DNA from: Methylotenera sp.
GTDB lineage: Bacteria > Pseudomonadota > Gammaproteobacteria > Burkholderiales > Methylophilaceae
Length of the DNA stretch: 64,000 nt
Direction of reading: 5' to 3'
Assembly (NCBI RefSeq): GCF_013141425.1
Contig: NZ_JABFRA010000019.1
Span: 1 to 64,000 of the forward strand
Position numbers and translations under genes: made by a program. The notes below the pieces were generated by a model. It was not told the origin of the DNA and made no database searches. It saw only the letters and a program-made list of their open reading frames with translations. Positions 33,850 to 43,426 of this stretch are shown here, one piece after another (within the stretch, counting starts at the first letter, position 1; each line of letters begins with the position of its first letter).

Positions 33850-35031
33850 ATGAATGTAATTAAAATGACGGATTTAGATTTAAATGGTAAACGGGTATTG
33901 ATTCGTGCAGATTTGAATGTGCCCGTCGCTGACGGAAAAGTTACTTCAGATGCCCGCATTACAGCCTCTATGGCAACCATTGAGTACGCCTTAAAAGCAG
34001 GTGCTAAGGTGATGGTGACATCGCATTTAGGCAGACCCGAAGAAGGTGTTTATTCTGAGGAAAATTCTTTAAAACCAGTGGTTGATGTGATTTCAGCCAA
34101 ATTAGGCAAGCCAGTACGTTTGGTTAAAGACTGGGTAAATGGTGGCTTTGATGTCGCTGCCGGCGAGTTGGTGGTATTAGAAAACTGTCGATTTAACAAA
34201 GGTGAGAAAAAAAGCGTTGATGAACTGGCACAAAAATATGCCAAGTTGTGCGATATATTTGTCATGGACGCTTTTGGTACCGCGCACCGTGCAGAAGCTT
34301 CAACACACGGCGTGGCTAAATTTGCACCTGTGGCTGCAGCAGGTATATTGTTAGTGAATGAATTGGAAGCACTAACGAAAGCTTTGCTAAGCCCTGCACG
34401 CCCGATGGTGGCGATTGTGGGCGGCAGTAAAGTTTCAACGAAGTTAACCGTATTAGAAAGTTTGTCGCAGAAAGTCGACCAGTTAGTGGTGGGTGGTGGT
34501 ATTGCCAACACTTTTTTGAAGGCTGCTGGAAATGAAGTTGGTAAGTCACTTTGTGAAGATGATTTAGTGCCAGTCGCGCGCACCTTAATGGACAAAATGA
34601 CCCAAAGAGGCGCAACCATACCGATTGCGGTGGATGTGGTTTGTGGTAAAAAATTCGATGCTAATGAACCGGCCATAAGTAAAGACGTGGCTTTGGTAAC
34701 AGCAGATGATATGATTTTTGATATTGGCGCGAAATCTGCTACTGAAATAGCAGAGATCATAAAAAATGCAGGTACTGTGGTATGGAACGGGCCGGTAGGT
34801 GTGTTTGAGTTTGACCAGTTTGGTGAAGGCACAAAAACCATTGCATATGCCATTGCCAATACCAAAGCGTTTACCTTGGCAGGTGGTGGTGATACGATTG
34901 CCGCGATTCAGAAATATGGTATCGAAGATAAAGTTGATTATATTTCTACTGCAGGCGGTGCGTTTTTGGAGTTCTTAGAAGGTAAAAAATTACCTGCGGT
35001 AGAGATACTTGAGCAACGTGCAAGTGCATAA
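33850..35031 (+). CDS. pgk: phosphoglycerate kinase
   Basis: Monomeric kinase of 393 residues that makes ATP from 1,3-bisphosphoglycerate. N-domain motifs [16 protein letters not shown] and [11 protein letters not shown] bind 3-phosphoglycerate. C-domain motifs [18 protein letters not shown] and the glycine-rich GGGDTIAA bind nucleotide. A GGGAGGA ribosome site precedes the ATG. A strong terminator follows, so gap, the small gene and pgk form one unit. Confidence 0.97.
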   Translation: MNVIKMTDLDLNGKRVLIRADLNVPVADGKVTSDARITASMATIEYALKAGAKVMVTSHLGRPEEGVYSEENSLKPVVDVISAKLGKPVRLVKDWVNGGFDVAAGELVVLENCRFNKGEKKSVDELAQKYAKLCDIFVMDAFGTAHRAEASTHGVAKFAPVAAAGILLVNELEALTKALLSPARPMVAIVGGSKVSTKLTVLESLSQKVDQLVVGGGIANTFLKAAGNEVGKSLCEDDLVPVARTLMDKMTQRGATIPIAVDVVCGKKFDANEPAISKDVALVTADDMIFDIGAKSATEIAEIIKNAGTVVWNGPVGVFEFDQFGEGTKTIAYAIANTKAFTLAGGGDTIAAIQKYGIEDKVDYISTAGGAFLEFLEGKKLPAVEILEQRASA

Positions 35032-35056
35032 GAATTTTCGGCTAGTTTGACCTACA

Positions 35057-35081
35057 ATGGGGCTGCTAGCCCCATTTTTAT
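35057..35081 (+). terminator. rho-independent terminator after pgk
   Basis: ATGGGGCT (35057-35064) pairs with AGCCCCAT (35068-35075) around a 3-base loop, followed by TTTTATTT. It ends the gap-pgk unit. Confidence 0.9.
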
Positions 35082-35121
35082 TTGAAATTTAGAGTTTAGT
35101 TAAAGTTAAAAAGGTATTCGA

Positions 35122-36561
35122 TTGACATTACGCAAAACAAAAATAGTCGCAACGTTAGGCCCATCTTCAAACAGCGAGGAAATGCTGGCGCGCATGATTA
35201 TGGCGGGGGTAAATGTTGTGCGGCTTAATTTTTCGCACGGTAGCGCAGAAGAACATATTAATCGTGCTGAAATCGTGCGTGCCATCGCCGCTAAATTGAA
35301 TCGCCCGATTGGCGTGTTGTGCGATTTGCAAGGGCCCAAAATTCGTATTGGTAAATTTGAATTAGGCAAAATTACCTTAAAAACAGGCGATTTATTTATT
35401 TTAGATGCAGATTGCCAATTGGGGACTCAAGATCACGTTGGCTTAGACTATAAAACCCTGCCGCAAGAAGTAGCGGAAGGCACGACCCTACTCTTGGACG
35501 ATGGCCGCATTACCATGCAGGTTGATCGAGTAAAGGGCAATCAGATTCATTGTTTGGTGTTGAATGGCGGCGTGCTGAGTAATAATAAGGGTATCAATCG
35601 CCAAGGCGGTGGCTTATCGGCGGAAGCTCTCACCAAGAAAGACCGTGAAGACATTAAAACGGCTGTAGCGCTTGAAGCAGACTATATCGCAATGTCGTTT
35701 CCCAAAACGGCGCTGGATGTGGAACTAGCGCGTACTTTGGTTAAAAAAGCTGGCGGCACGGCAAGCATCATTGCAAAAATCGAGCGTGCAGAAGCGATTG
35801 ATAATTTGGAATCAATCATCGAAGCTTCTGATGCGATTATGGTTGCGCGTGGTGATTTAGGTGTTGAAGTGGGTGATGCAGCGGTGCCTGGGTTGCAAAA
35901 ACGCATGATTCGTATGGCGCGGGCGCAAAATAAGTTAGTGATTACTGCCACACAAATGATGGAGTCTATGATTACCAGCCCCATTCCAACCCGCGCTGAA
36001 GTTTCAGACGTGGCGAATGCGGTGCTGGATGGTACCGATGCCGTCATGTTGTCTGCCGAAACAGCGGCAGGCCAGTATCCGCTTGAAACGGTGCAGGCGG
36101 TGCACCGTGTGGTGATGGAGGCGGAAAAAGAATACTACATTCACCCGCATGTTCAAAAGCTAGACCAAGTGTTTGTTCGGACGGATGAGGCGATAGCGGC
36201 AGCTGCGATTTACACCGCTCAGCACTTAAAAGTTAAAGCCATTGCAGCGCTGACGCAGTCTGGCAATGCCGCACAATGGCTTTCACGTGCAGACTCTGAG
36301 ATGCCTATTTATGCACTATCGCCTGATAAATATGCACGCAGAAAATTGACTTTACATCGTGGAGTGTACCCATTCCCGATTGAGCAAGGGAATAAAAATA
36401 AAGATGAAATATTGCATGAGATGGAACAGGTTTTGTTGCAGCAAAAAGCGGTCAATTTAGGGGATTTAGTTTTACTCACCTATGGCGAACCTATCGGTAG
36501 TCCGGGTGGGACAAATACATTGAAAATCGTAAAAATTGGTGAAAACAAACAAGCCGTATAG
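35122..36561 (+). CDS. pyk: pyruvate kinase
   Basis: Pyruvate kinase of 479 residues that makes ATP and pyruvate from phosphoenolpyruvate. N-terminal RKTKIVATLGPSS, FSHGSAEEH, the catalytic ASIIAKIERAEAIDNL, ARGDLGVE and the TQMMESM motif are all present. A C-terminal allosteric domain is also there. The start is TTG at 35122, supported by AAGG upstream and by the family N-terminus beginning right there; no ATG fits. It is separated from pgk by a terminator and from purC by a promoter. Confidence 0.96.
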   Translation: MTLRKTKIVATLGPSSNSEEMLARMIMAGVNVVRLNFSHGSAEEHINRAEIVRAIAAKLNRPIGVLCDLQGPKIRIGKFELGKITLKTGDLFILDADCQLGTQDHVGLDYKTLPQEVAEGTTLLLDDGRITMQVDRVKGNQIHCLVLNGGVLSNNKGINRQGGGLSAEALTKKDREDIKTAVALEADYIAMSFPKTALDVELARTLVKKAGGTASIIAKIERAEAIDNLESIIEASDAIMVARGDLGVEVGDAAVPGLQKRMIRMARAQNKLVITATQMMESMITSPIPTRAEVSDVANAVLDGTDAVMLSAETAAGQYPLETVQAVHRVVMEAEKEYYIHPHVQKLDQVFVRTDEAIAAAAIYTAQHLKVKAIAALTQSGNAAQWLSRADSEMPIYALSPDKYARRKLTLHRGVYPFPIEQGNKNKDEILHEMEQVLLQQKAVNLGDLVLLTYGEPIGSPGGTNTLKIVKIGENKQAV

Positions 36562-36595
36562 ATTGCTTGTACTCACATATTCTAACGATAAAGTT

Positions 36596-36624
36596 TTGCT
36601 AGGTTTTTACTAGGCCTTTATAAT
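36596..36624 (+). promoter_or_regulatory. sigma70-type promoter of purC
   Basis: TTGCTA (36596-36601) and TATAAT (36619-36624) are separated by 17 bases, in the 105-base gap before purC. The spacing is ideal and the -10 is perfect. Confidence 0.7.
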
Positions 36625-36666
36625 AGTTCGATTAAACCTTCAATTATTAAACCCAAAGCCGCACAC

Positions 36667-37569
36667 ATGAATAAGCCCTTATTAGAAACCAACATTCAAA
36701 GCCTAAAACGCATTCATCAAGGTAAAGTACGTGATATCTATGATATTGATGCCCACACCATGCTTTTGGTTAGCACCGATCGGCTATCTGCGTTTGATGT
36801 GATATTACCTACAGGCATTGCCAATAAAGGTGCCATGCTCACGCAAATGGCAAATTTCTGGTTTGATAAACTTCAAAATGTTGTTCCCAATCACTTGACA
36901 GGCATCGATCCAAAAACCGTAGTAAGTGCCCCTGCAGAGCAGGCACAGCTAGGCTCGCGTGCGGTTGTGGTAAAGAAATTAAAAGCATTGCCCATTGAGG
37001 CCATAGTCCGTGGCTATCTGGTTGGTAGCGGCTGGAAAGAATACAAATCCAAAGGTACAGTATGCGGCATTCCATTGCCTGTCGACTTGCAGGAGGCTTC
37101 TAAGTTGCCTAGGCCAATTTTTACACCTTCAAGTAAGGCAGCTGTTGGTGAGCATGATGAAAACATCAGCTTACAGCAATGTGCGGATTTAATTGGCAAA
37201 GATTTGGCGGAGCAGGTGGCTAAAGTTGCCATTGCGCTTTATGAGCAGGCGGCAGAATATGCACTGACTCGTGGCATTATTATTGCTGATACCAAATTTG
37301 AATTTGGTTTGGATGCAAATGGCGTGTTACATGTGATGGATGAGGTATTAACCCCCGATTCATCACGCTTTTGGCCGGCGGATAGCTACGCCGTTGGCAG
37401 CAACCCACCGAGTTACGATAAGCAATTTGTACGTGACTGGTTAGAAAGTACGGGTTGGAATAAAAAAGCACCAGCGCCAGCACTGCCAGAGGAAGTGGCT
37501 AAAAAAACCAGTGAAAAATATATGGAGGCCTTTGAGCGCTTAACAGGCCATCCTTTACGTGTTGATTGA
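36667..37569 (+). CDS. purC: SAICAR synthetase PurC
   Basis: Phosphoribosylaminoimidazole-succinocarboxamide synthase of 300 residues, a purine biosynthesis enzyme. Signatures are GKVRDIYDID (ATP loop), STDRLSAFDVILP, and the C-terminal DTKFEFGLD and DEVLTPDSSRFWP motifs. The length fits the longer fungal-like bacterial type of about 300 residues. It has its own promoter. In many betaproteobacteria the fructose-bisphosphate aldolase gene lies just upstream; here it does not. Confidence 0.96.
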   Translation: MNKPLLETNIQSLKRIHQGKVRDIYDIDAHTMLLVSTDRLSAFDVILPTGIANKGAMLTQMANFWFDKLQNVVPNHLTGIDPKTVVSAPAEQAQLGSRAVVVKKLKALPIEAIVRGYLVGSGWKEYKSKGTVCGIPLPVDLQEASKLPRPIFTPSSKAAVGEHDENISLQQCADLIGKDLAEQVAKVAIALYEQAAEYALTRGIIIADTKFEFGLDANGVLHVMDEVLTPDSSRFWPADSYAVGSNPPSYDKQFVRDWLESTGWNKKAPAPALPEEVAKKTSEKYMEAFERLTGHPLRVD

Positions 37570-37588
37570 GTCTTAAGCAGAGAAAATA

Positions 37589-37879
37589 TTGTCGAGACTA
37601 ATCGCAAAATTAAAATCCATTACCAAGCAGCTTAAGCAAGAGTTTGCGGTTTATCGTTTAGTCCTTAAGCATCCTCAAACACCTTGGATTGCCAAGGCAT
37701 TTTTAGGGTTGGCGGTAGGCTATCTGTTGCTACCTTTCGATTTGATTCCAGACTTTATTCCTGTACTTGGTCAGCTTGACGATGTCGTGATTATTCCAGT
37801 GCTGGTGTATATTGCATTGCTGTTTATTCCACAAGAAATTATTCAAAGCTGCCGCGAAAAGGTGAAATTAACAATTTAG
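37589..37879 (+). CDS. DUF1232 (YkvA-like) small membrane protein
   Basis: A 96-residue protein. A basic N-terminal region (about residues 1-30) is followed by the DUF1232 core GYLLLPFDLIPDFIPVLGQLDD and a hydrophobic segment. The family is widespread, with no assigned biochemical role. The start is TTG at 37589, 20 bases after purC, with AGAGAA upstream; it is probably co-transcribed with purC. Confidence 0.8.
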   Translation: MSRLIAKLKSITKQLKQEFAVYRLVLKHPQTPWIAKAFLGLAVGYLLLPFDLIPDFIPVLGQLDDVVIIPVLVYIALLFIPQEIIQSCREKVKLTI

Positions 37880-37912
37880 TTACAAGCCCATAGTAGGCTT
37901 TCTCAGCAGGCT

Positions 37913-37921
37913 TGCTATAAT
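37913..37921 (+). promoter_or_regulatory. extended -10 promoter element of ppa
   Basis: TGC followed by TATAAT (TATAAT at 37916-37921), i.e. an extended -10 element, lies 46 bases before the ppa ATG. The -35 region is poor, as is common with extended -10 promoters. Confidence 0.6.
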
Positions 37922-37967
37922 TGCGGCTCAAAATTAATCAATACTTTTATTATCTTAGGAATAAGCA

Positions 37968-38516
37968 ATGTCGTTAAATCAAGTGCCAACCGGCAAAGAC
38001 GTCCCAAATGATTTCAATGTAATCATTGAAATCCCAATGCAAGGTGACCCAGTTAAGTATGAAGTAGACAAAGACAGTGGTGCGATCTTTGTTGATCGCT
38101 TCATGGGAACTGCCATGCAATATCCAACCAATTATGGTTATGTGCCACATACACTAGCGGATGATGGCGACCCGGTGGATGTGCTGGTGATGACTCCGGT
38201 AGCATTGATTCCAGGTGTTGTTGTGCGTTGTCGTCCACTTGGCGTATTGTTGATGGAAGACGAAGCGGGTTTAGATGCTAAAGTACTCGCGGTACCTGTA
38301 GAAAAAGTATGTGGTTTATACGGTCACTTAAAAGCGCACACAGATGTATCTGAATGGCGCTTAAATATGATTTCTCACTTTTTTGAGCATTACAAAGATT
38401 TAGACAAAGGTAAATGGGTGAAAATCAATGGTTGGGGCGATATCGACCAAGCCAAAAAAGAAATATTAGATGGCGTTACGAACTACAACAATGCTAAGGT
38501 AAAACCTGCATTCTAA
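37968..38516 (+). CDS. ppa: soluble inorganic pyrophosphatase, family I
   Basis: Cytoplasmic enzyme of 182 residues that hydrolyses pyrophosphate. The family I active-site signature is [10 protein letters not shown] with its aspartates, preceded by [20 protein letters not shown] and followed by [11 protein letters not shown]. The length fits the bacterial hexameric type. The membrane pyrophosphatase gene 1 kb downstream works on the same substrate, so the cell can either waste or conserve pyrophosphate energy. Confidence 0.97.
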   Translation: MSLNQVPTGKDVPNDFNVIIEIPMQGDPVKYEVDKDSGAIFVDRFMGTAMQYPTNYGYVPHTLADDGDPVDVLVMTPVALIPGVVVRCRPLGVLLMEDEAGLDAKVLAVPVEKVCGLYGHLKAHTDVSEWRLNMISHFFEHYKDLDKGKWVKINGWGDIDQAKKEILDGVTNYNNAKVKPAF

Positions 38517-38528
38517 ATAATTAGCTAG

Positions 38529-38556
38529 AAAAAAGGCAGCGCAAGCTGCCTTTTTT
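38529..38556. terminator. bidirectional terminator between ppa and the VIT gene
   Basis: AAAAAAGGCAGC (38529-38540) pairs with GCTGCCTTTTTT (38545-38556) around GCAA. A-run and T-run flank the GC stem on both sides, so it can serve ppa on + and the convergent VIT gene on -. Confidence 0.92.
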
Positions 38557-38614
38557 GTGTCGCGAGTTAAGGTCACAAATGTTAAACGGATTTTTAACGA
38601 AAAGCATTTAAAAA

Positions 38615-39307
38615 TTAGGCGGCAACCACACCAAATAAACTGCCCACACCAGCCGTTGCTGCCATGGCTAACGCGCCCCAAAATGCAACTCTTGCCGTTC
38701 CCAGCCAAATGTTTGCCCCACCCGCTTTTGCTGCCAACCCACCCAATAAAGCTAAAAAAGCGAGTGACATGCCAGCAACATAAGGCACGGTATTGGCAGA
38801 AGAAGCAACAAATGCAACCAATAAAGGTAGCGCGGCACCAAGTGCAAATGTGCCCGCTGAAGCAAGAGCTGCTTGCACTGGCCGTGCATTCATGGCTTCA
38901 ATAATGCCTAATTCGTCTCTAGCGTGTGCTGCAAGGGCGTCATGTACGGTCAGTTGCACTGCAACTTGTTTGGCTAGTTCTGGGGTTAAGCCACGGCCGA
39001 TATAGATGCCTGTCAGTTCGTCCAATTCATGTTCGGGCTGTGTGGCAAGCTCTTCGCGCTCACGCGCTAAATCTGCATTTTCAGTATCCGCTTGCGAGCT
39101 TACGGAAACATATTCGCCCGCCGCCATAGACATCGCGCCAGACACCAAACCTGCGACACCTGTAAGCAGAATTGTATCTTGCGTAGCATGGGCTGCTGCA
39201 ACGCCAATAATTAAGCTGGCGGTGGATACGATGCCATCATTTGCGCCTAAGACGGCCGCACGTAACCAGCCAATGCGGTGTGAGCGGTGAAATTCCGAGT
39301 GTCTCAA
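38615..39307 (-). CDS. VIT/CCC1-family membrane transporter
   Basis: Membrane protein of 230 residues in the vacuolar iron transporter family, which exports Fe2+ or Mn2+ in yeast and plants. WLRAAVLGANDGIVSTASLI in the first helix and GAMSMAAGEYVSVSSQ in the second are the family signatures. A charged cytoplasmic metal-binding loop (EREELATQPEHELDE) and three more hydrophobic segments follow. The start is TTG at 39307 with AGGA upstream; the next Met is far inside the first helices. The substrate here is inferred. Confidence 0.88.
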   Translation of the reverse strand: MRHSEFHRSHRIGWLRAAVLGANDGIVSTASLIIGVAAAHATQDTILLTGVAGLVSGAMSMAAGEYVSVSSQADTENADLAREREELATQPEHELDELTGIYIGRGLTPELAKQVAVQLTVHDALAAHARDELGIIEAMNARPVQAALASAGTFALGAALPLLVAFVASSANTVPYVAGMSLAFLALLGGLAAKAGGANIWLGTARVAFWGALAMAATAGVGSLFGVVAA

Positions 39308-39485
39308 AATATTTATCCTAATGAACCAAGTTTTGGTTGAACTTAAAAATTGAAATCAAACGCTATTATAACCTTAGTAAAATTCCAAACCCTGTTTTAT
39401 AAGCGAACTTAATGGTCAAAAGCGCTACAGTTTATTCAAAATAATTTTGCACCTTTCCTTGGTAAATTTTTAAAAAACAAAATAA

Positions 39486-39511
39486 CGAAAGGGAGCCTAG
39501 GCTCCCTTTCG
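39486..39511 (-). terminator. terminator after hppA (perfect 26-base palindrome)
   Basis: CGAAAGGGAGCCT and its exact complement form a 13-base-arm inverted repeat with no forced loop. It lies 27 bases after the hppA stop, and on the - strand a T-rich run follows. Confidence 0.85.
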
Positions 39512-39537
39512 AAGTGCAGAATTCAACTAAAAGTGTT

Positions 39538-41562
39538 TTATGATAATAGCGGCACAATCAATAAAGCCACAATATTGATGATTTTAATCAATGGGTTCAC
39601 TGCTGGGCCTGCAGTGTCTTTGTAGGGGTCACCCACAGTATCGCCAGTGACAGCTGCCTTATGCGCCTCTGAACCTTTACCACCGTGGTTGCCATCTTCG
39701 ATGTATTTCTTGGCGTTATCCCATGCGCCTCCACCAGTACACATGGAGATTGCAACGAATAGCCCTGTCACAATTGTCCCCATTAATAAACCACCTAACG
39801 CTACTGGGCCAAGTAGCAGACCAACAGCAACTGGCACAGCAACTGGCAATAGCGATGGAATCATCATTTCTTTAATTGCGGCTGTAGTAAGCATGTCTAC
39901 CGCTTTGCCATATTCTGGTTTAGCAGTGCCTTCCATAATGCCTTTGATGTCGCGGAACTGACGACGCACTTCTTCAACCACAGCGCCCGCTGCACGTCCA
40001 ACCGCTTCCATCGCCATGGCAGCGAATAAGAATGGAATTAAGCCGCCGATAAATAAGCCGATAATAACCATGGGATCGCTTAAGTCAAATTTAACGTCAA
40101 TACCAGCACCTTGTAGTTTGTGTGTGTAATCAGCAAACAACACCAACGCAGCCAAACCAGCAGAACCAATCGCATAGCCTTTTGTAACGGCTTTGGTGGT
40201 GTTTCCAACGGCGTCTAATGGGTCAGTCACGTCGCGAACTTCCGCTGGTAGACCAGCCATTTCTGCAATACCGCCTGCATTATCAGTAATTGGGCCGTAA
40301 GCATCCAGCGCTACAACGATACCCGCCATACTCAACATTGAAGTTGCAGCAATGGCGATGCCATATAAGCCGCCTAAGAAATGCGATAAGTAAATAGCAA
40401 GGCATACGGAAAGCACCGGCCATGCTGTGGATTTCATCGAAATGCCAATGCCGGCAATGATGTTGGTCGCATGACCCGTTGTAGAGGCCTGTGCAACATG
40501 CCGAACGGGCGCGTAATCTGTACCTGTGTAGTATTCCGTAATCCATACCAAAGCGGCTGTTAAAACCAAGCCTACAGCACAGGCTCCAAATAGCTGGTTG
40601 GCTGATACTGTTAAGTCGCCAGCTACCAAACCCTCCGGAAACATTTTTGTAGTGACAAAGTAAAATGCCGCCAATGAAATAGTGCCCGCTACCGCCAAAC
40701 CTTTATACAGCGCTGGCATGACGTTTTTCATGCCAGGCGAGGCCTTAACGAAGAAACAGCCAATGATTGACGCTACAATCGAAACAGCTGCCAGCATGAG
40801 TGGATAAAGTATCGCGCTTGAGTTTGAAACTAATAATCCACCGAGTACCATGGTTGCAATCAAGGTGACGGCATAGGTTTCAAATAAGTCAGCCGCCATG
40901 CCAGCACAGTCGCCAACATTATCGCCCACGTTATCAGCAATTACCGCAGGGTTACGTGGGTCATCTTCAGGAATACCTGCTTCAACTTTGCCGACCAAAT
41001 CCGCACCAACGTCGGCGCCTTTGGTAAAAATACCGCCACCTAAACGGGCAAAGATAGAAATAAGTGATGAGCCAAATGCCAAGCCAATGAGCGGATTAAG
41101 GTCGGTGGCATTGACGCCGCCTAAGAACCAGTAGAAGCCTGCAACGCCTAATAAACCTAGACCAACGACCAGCATGCCTGTGATTGCTCCACCTTTGAAG
41201 GCCACATCCAGTGCTGGTGCAATTCCACCCGTGGCTGCTTGTGCTGTACGTACATTTGCTTTCACTGAAACATTCATACCAATAAAACCACAAGCCCCAG
41301 ATAATACGGCGCCTATGACAAAGCCAATAGCCGTTGTCACGTTGAGAAATATGCCGATGAGAACCGCCAAAACAACCCCAACAAGCGTAATCGCCTTATA
41401 TTGTCGTGCAAGGTAAGCGGCTGCACCTTGTTGAATCGCTTCTGCGATTTCCTGCATACGCGCATTACCTGCGGGCAAGTTGCTAATCCACTTGCTCATT
41501 ACTACGCCATATAACACCGCTAGAAATGCAGCGCCGATGGCTATTATCAATTCAACTGGCAT
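39538..41562 (-). CDS. hppA: membrane-bound proton-translocating pyrophosphatase, K+-independent type
   Basis: Integral membrane pump of 674 residues with about 15-16 hydrophobic segments that couples pyrophosphate hydrolysis to ion transport. The substrate motif [11 protein letters not shown] and the following [22 protein letters not shown] are intact, as is the C-terminal acidic motif near [15 protein letters not shown]. The GNTTKA sequence has lysine where K+-dependent enzymes have alanine, so it should be the K+-independent H+ pump; that rule is family knowledge. GGGAGAAAG precedes the ATG. Confidence 0.96.
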   Translation of the reverse strand: MPVELIIAIGAAFLAVLYGVVMSKWISNLPAGNARMQEIAEAIQQGAAAYLARQYKAITLVGVVLAVLIGIFLNVTTAIGFVIGAVLSGACGFIGMNVSVKANVRTAQAATGGIAPALDVAFKGGAITGMLVVGLGLLGVAGFYWFLGGVNATDLNPLIGLAFGSSLISIFARLGGGIFTKGADVGADLVGKVEAGIPEDDPRNPAVIADNVGDNVGDCAGMAADLFETYAVTLIATMVLGGLLVSNSSAILYPLMLAAVSIVASIIGCFFVKASPGMKNVMPALYKGLAVAGTISLAAFYFVTTKMFPEGLVAGDLTVSANQLFGACAVGLVLTAALVWITEYYTGTDYAPVRHVAQASTTGHATNIIAGIGISMKSTAWPVLSVCLAIYLSHFLGGLYGIAIAATSMLSMAGIVVALDAYGPITDNAGGIAEMAGLPAEVRDVTDPLDAVGNTTKAVTKGYAIGSAGLAALVLFADYTHKLQGAGIDVKFDLSDPMVIIGLFIGGLIPFLFAAMAMEAVGRAAGAVVEEVRRQFRDIKGIMEGTAKPEYGKAVDMLTTAAIKEMMIPSLLPVAVPVAVGLLLGPVALGGLLMGTIVTGLFVAISMCTGGGAWDNAKKYIEDGNHGGKGSEAHKAAVTGDTVGDPYKDTAGPAVNPLIKIINIVALLIVPLLS

Positions 41563-41862
41563 ACTTTCTCCCTATCTAAATTTTTATAAACCGTGACTAA
41601 AAAAGAATTTTAGAATTTAAAAATTAAATCAAATTTAAAAATAAAACTAGTGCGAACTACCACGCAAATCTGAATCAAAATCAAGTGTGAAAATATTCAA
41701 AATCGAAGCTCATTACTACATAAATGAATGTAAATAATTTGTAACGACAGGGCATTATTGCACTAATAAGCGTGGCGAACAACTGCTAGATTAAATCGTC
41801 ATGCAACGCGTCGTGGCACAGAAAACAGGCGCAAGAAAAGCGCAATTATGATTGATACTTTT
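41563..41862. other. 300-base gene-free stretch upstream of hppA
   Basis: Very AT-rich near hppA and more mixed toward dciA. It should hold the hppA promoter and the end of the dciA transcript. I see no open frame with a ribosome site and no strong hairpin; only a weak GCGC-N7-GCGC stem lies just after the dciA stop. Confidence 0.5.
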
Positions 41863-42279
41863 TTACTTGGCTTTTGTAGCTAATCTGGCTAGCGCGTCAC
41901 CAAGTGCGGTGCCTGCGAGTTTTTTTGAAAGTTGATTTATCTCATCTGCGGCATGTGTACTGAGTTTTTTGAAGGATTTTGGTTTGGGTAGTGTGCTAGA
42001 TTTCACTTGCACTTTCACCCGAATTGAAGTAACTTCACACCCTTGCTTTTCTAGCTTAATCAACAAGCTAGGGATAAAAAGCTTAAGTTTTGCTGCCACG
42101 GTATTATTGTCAGCAAATACCGTAAATTGTTTGTTTTTAATACGACTTGCATGGCTAAATTGTGCCAAATTATCAGGCGCAATAGTAGCCCAAATTTTTT
42201 GTGCCGATTGAGTTTCATTTGCGTGAACGTTTAGCGCAATAAACTCTGATTGCTTTAGCAATGAACTAAACTGACGCAT
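41863..42279 (-). CDS. dciA: DciA-like DUF721 protein (replicative helicase loader)
   Basis: A 138-residue protein of the DUF721 group. The N-terminal 90 residues form the KH-like DUF721 fold (KIWATIAPDNLAQFSHASRI, then FVADNNTVAAKLKLFIPSLL-like region). A Lys-rich C-terminal tail follows. DciA proteins load the DnaB helicase in bacteria lacking DnaC/DnaI. The gene is commonly found beside an M23 peptidase gene and secA, as here. ATG 42279 or the upstream TTG 42288 could be the start. Confidence 0.8.
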   Translation of the reverse strand: MRQFSSLLKQSEFIALNVHANETQSAQKIWATIAPDNLAQFSHASRIKNKQFTVFADNNTVAAKLKLFIPSLLIKLEKQGCEVTSIRVKVQVKSSTLPKPKSFKKLSTHAADEINQLSKKLAGTALGDALARLATKAK

Positions 42280-42320
42280 AATGGCCAACCAAAAAAATGT
42301 GAGTGGTGATTAGGACTGCT

Positions 42321-43283
42321 ATGAATATCATCTTTGTCTCAAATAATATGGCGAAAGCGAGAACACTCTCGATGTTGCAAGTGTGTTTAATTGTACTTGG
42401 ACTAATCTTGCTGCCCTTGCTGTTAGTACTTACGCTGATTGTGCCACAGGAGCCCTCAATACAACAAGGTCATAGCTCATCAATTCCTTCAAAACTTAAG
42501 TTTGCTTTTAGCATGAATAATCCGCAGAAGCATTTAGATGCCTATGCCCTACAGCTGGGTGAACTGCAAGCGCGCATCATGCGACTCGATGCGCAAAGTG
42601 AACGCCTAGCCAAGCTTGCAGATGAGAAGAAAGTCGTGCGCGAGAATGCTGCACCTACAAAGCCTAATGCTGAAGTAAGCACCAAAATCAGCTCTGAGAG
42701 TGATGGTCTCGTCACATTAAAATCATCCGTCGCTAATCGAGGAGGCCCTTTGGTGCTAAATGCGCCGATAACCGAACTGGAGCTGCAGAAAAAGATCGCA
42801 GAAACAATGGAAAAAATAGAATTTGATACCGAATATTTAAGTGAAATTGAAGCAAAGTTGTTACAACAAAGTGTTTTAAAAGACATGCTACCCAATAGTA
42901 GCCCGGTGACGGCGGCATTTAATAGTTCAAGTTATGGCTGGCGCATTGACCCATTTAACGGAGATAAAGCCTTTCACGAAGGCTTAGATTTCTCTGCACC
43001 AACCGGAACGCCAATACGTGCCGCAGCAGGTGGTATTGTGACGGCCTCAGAACATTCGCCAGATTATGGTAATATTGTCAAAATTGACCATGGGTCTGGC
43101 TTGGAAACACGCTATGCACATGCATCAAAATTGATGGTTAAAGCTGGAGATCGGGTTGAAAAAGGACAGGTAGTTGCTTTGGTCGGTAGTACAGGACGCT
43201 CTACAGGGGCGCATTTGCATTATGAAATCAGACTAAATGGCAATGCGCTTGACCCAAGAAAATATCTTCATGCCAGTAATTGA
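42321..43283 (+). CDS. M23-family (LytM-type) peptidase, membrane anchored
   Basis: A 320-residue protein. One membrane segment (about residues 22-42) and a periplasmic coiled-coil-rich part (about 65-190) lead to a C-terminal M23 domain. The zinc ligands are complete: H219 and D223 in HEGLDF, and the HLH motif at 298-300. It is therefore probably an active endopeptidase and not a degenerate EnvC/NlpD-type activator. ATG 42321 is chosen because AGGA sits six bases before it. It lies directly before secA, a common arrangement. Confidence 0.88.
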   Translation: MNIIFVSNNMAKARTLSMLQVCLIVLGLILLPLLLVLTLIVPQEPSIQQGHSSSIPSKLKFAFSMNNPQKHLDAYALQLGELQARIMRLDAQSERLAKLADEKKVVRENAAPTKPNAEVSTKISSESDGLVTLKSSVANRGGPLVLNAPITELELQKKIAETMEKIEFDTEYLSEIEAKLLQQSVLKDMLPNSSPVTAAFNSSSYGWRIDPFNGDKAFHEGLDFSAPTGTPIRAAAGGIVTASEHSPDYGNIVKIDHGSGLETRYAHASKLMVKAGDRVEKGQVVALVGSTGRSTGAHLHYEIRLNGNALDPRKYLHASN

Positions 43284-43426
43284 ATTAATGAAAGCAAGCC
43301 CCATGTATCTTGCATGAAAAATAACGGAACACGTTCAATAGTCAAAATAACATCACGTTTTGAAATTCAAGTGATTAAACCCCATTCCACTAATTAAAAT
43401 CTACTCAGTCGAAAGTCAGTCATTTC

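Noticed and set aside
34050-34865. 271-residue open frame opposite pgk
   Set aside because: Antisense shadow of a conserved enzyme gene with low-complexity Ser/Thr-rich product.
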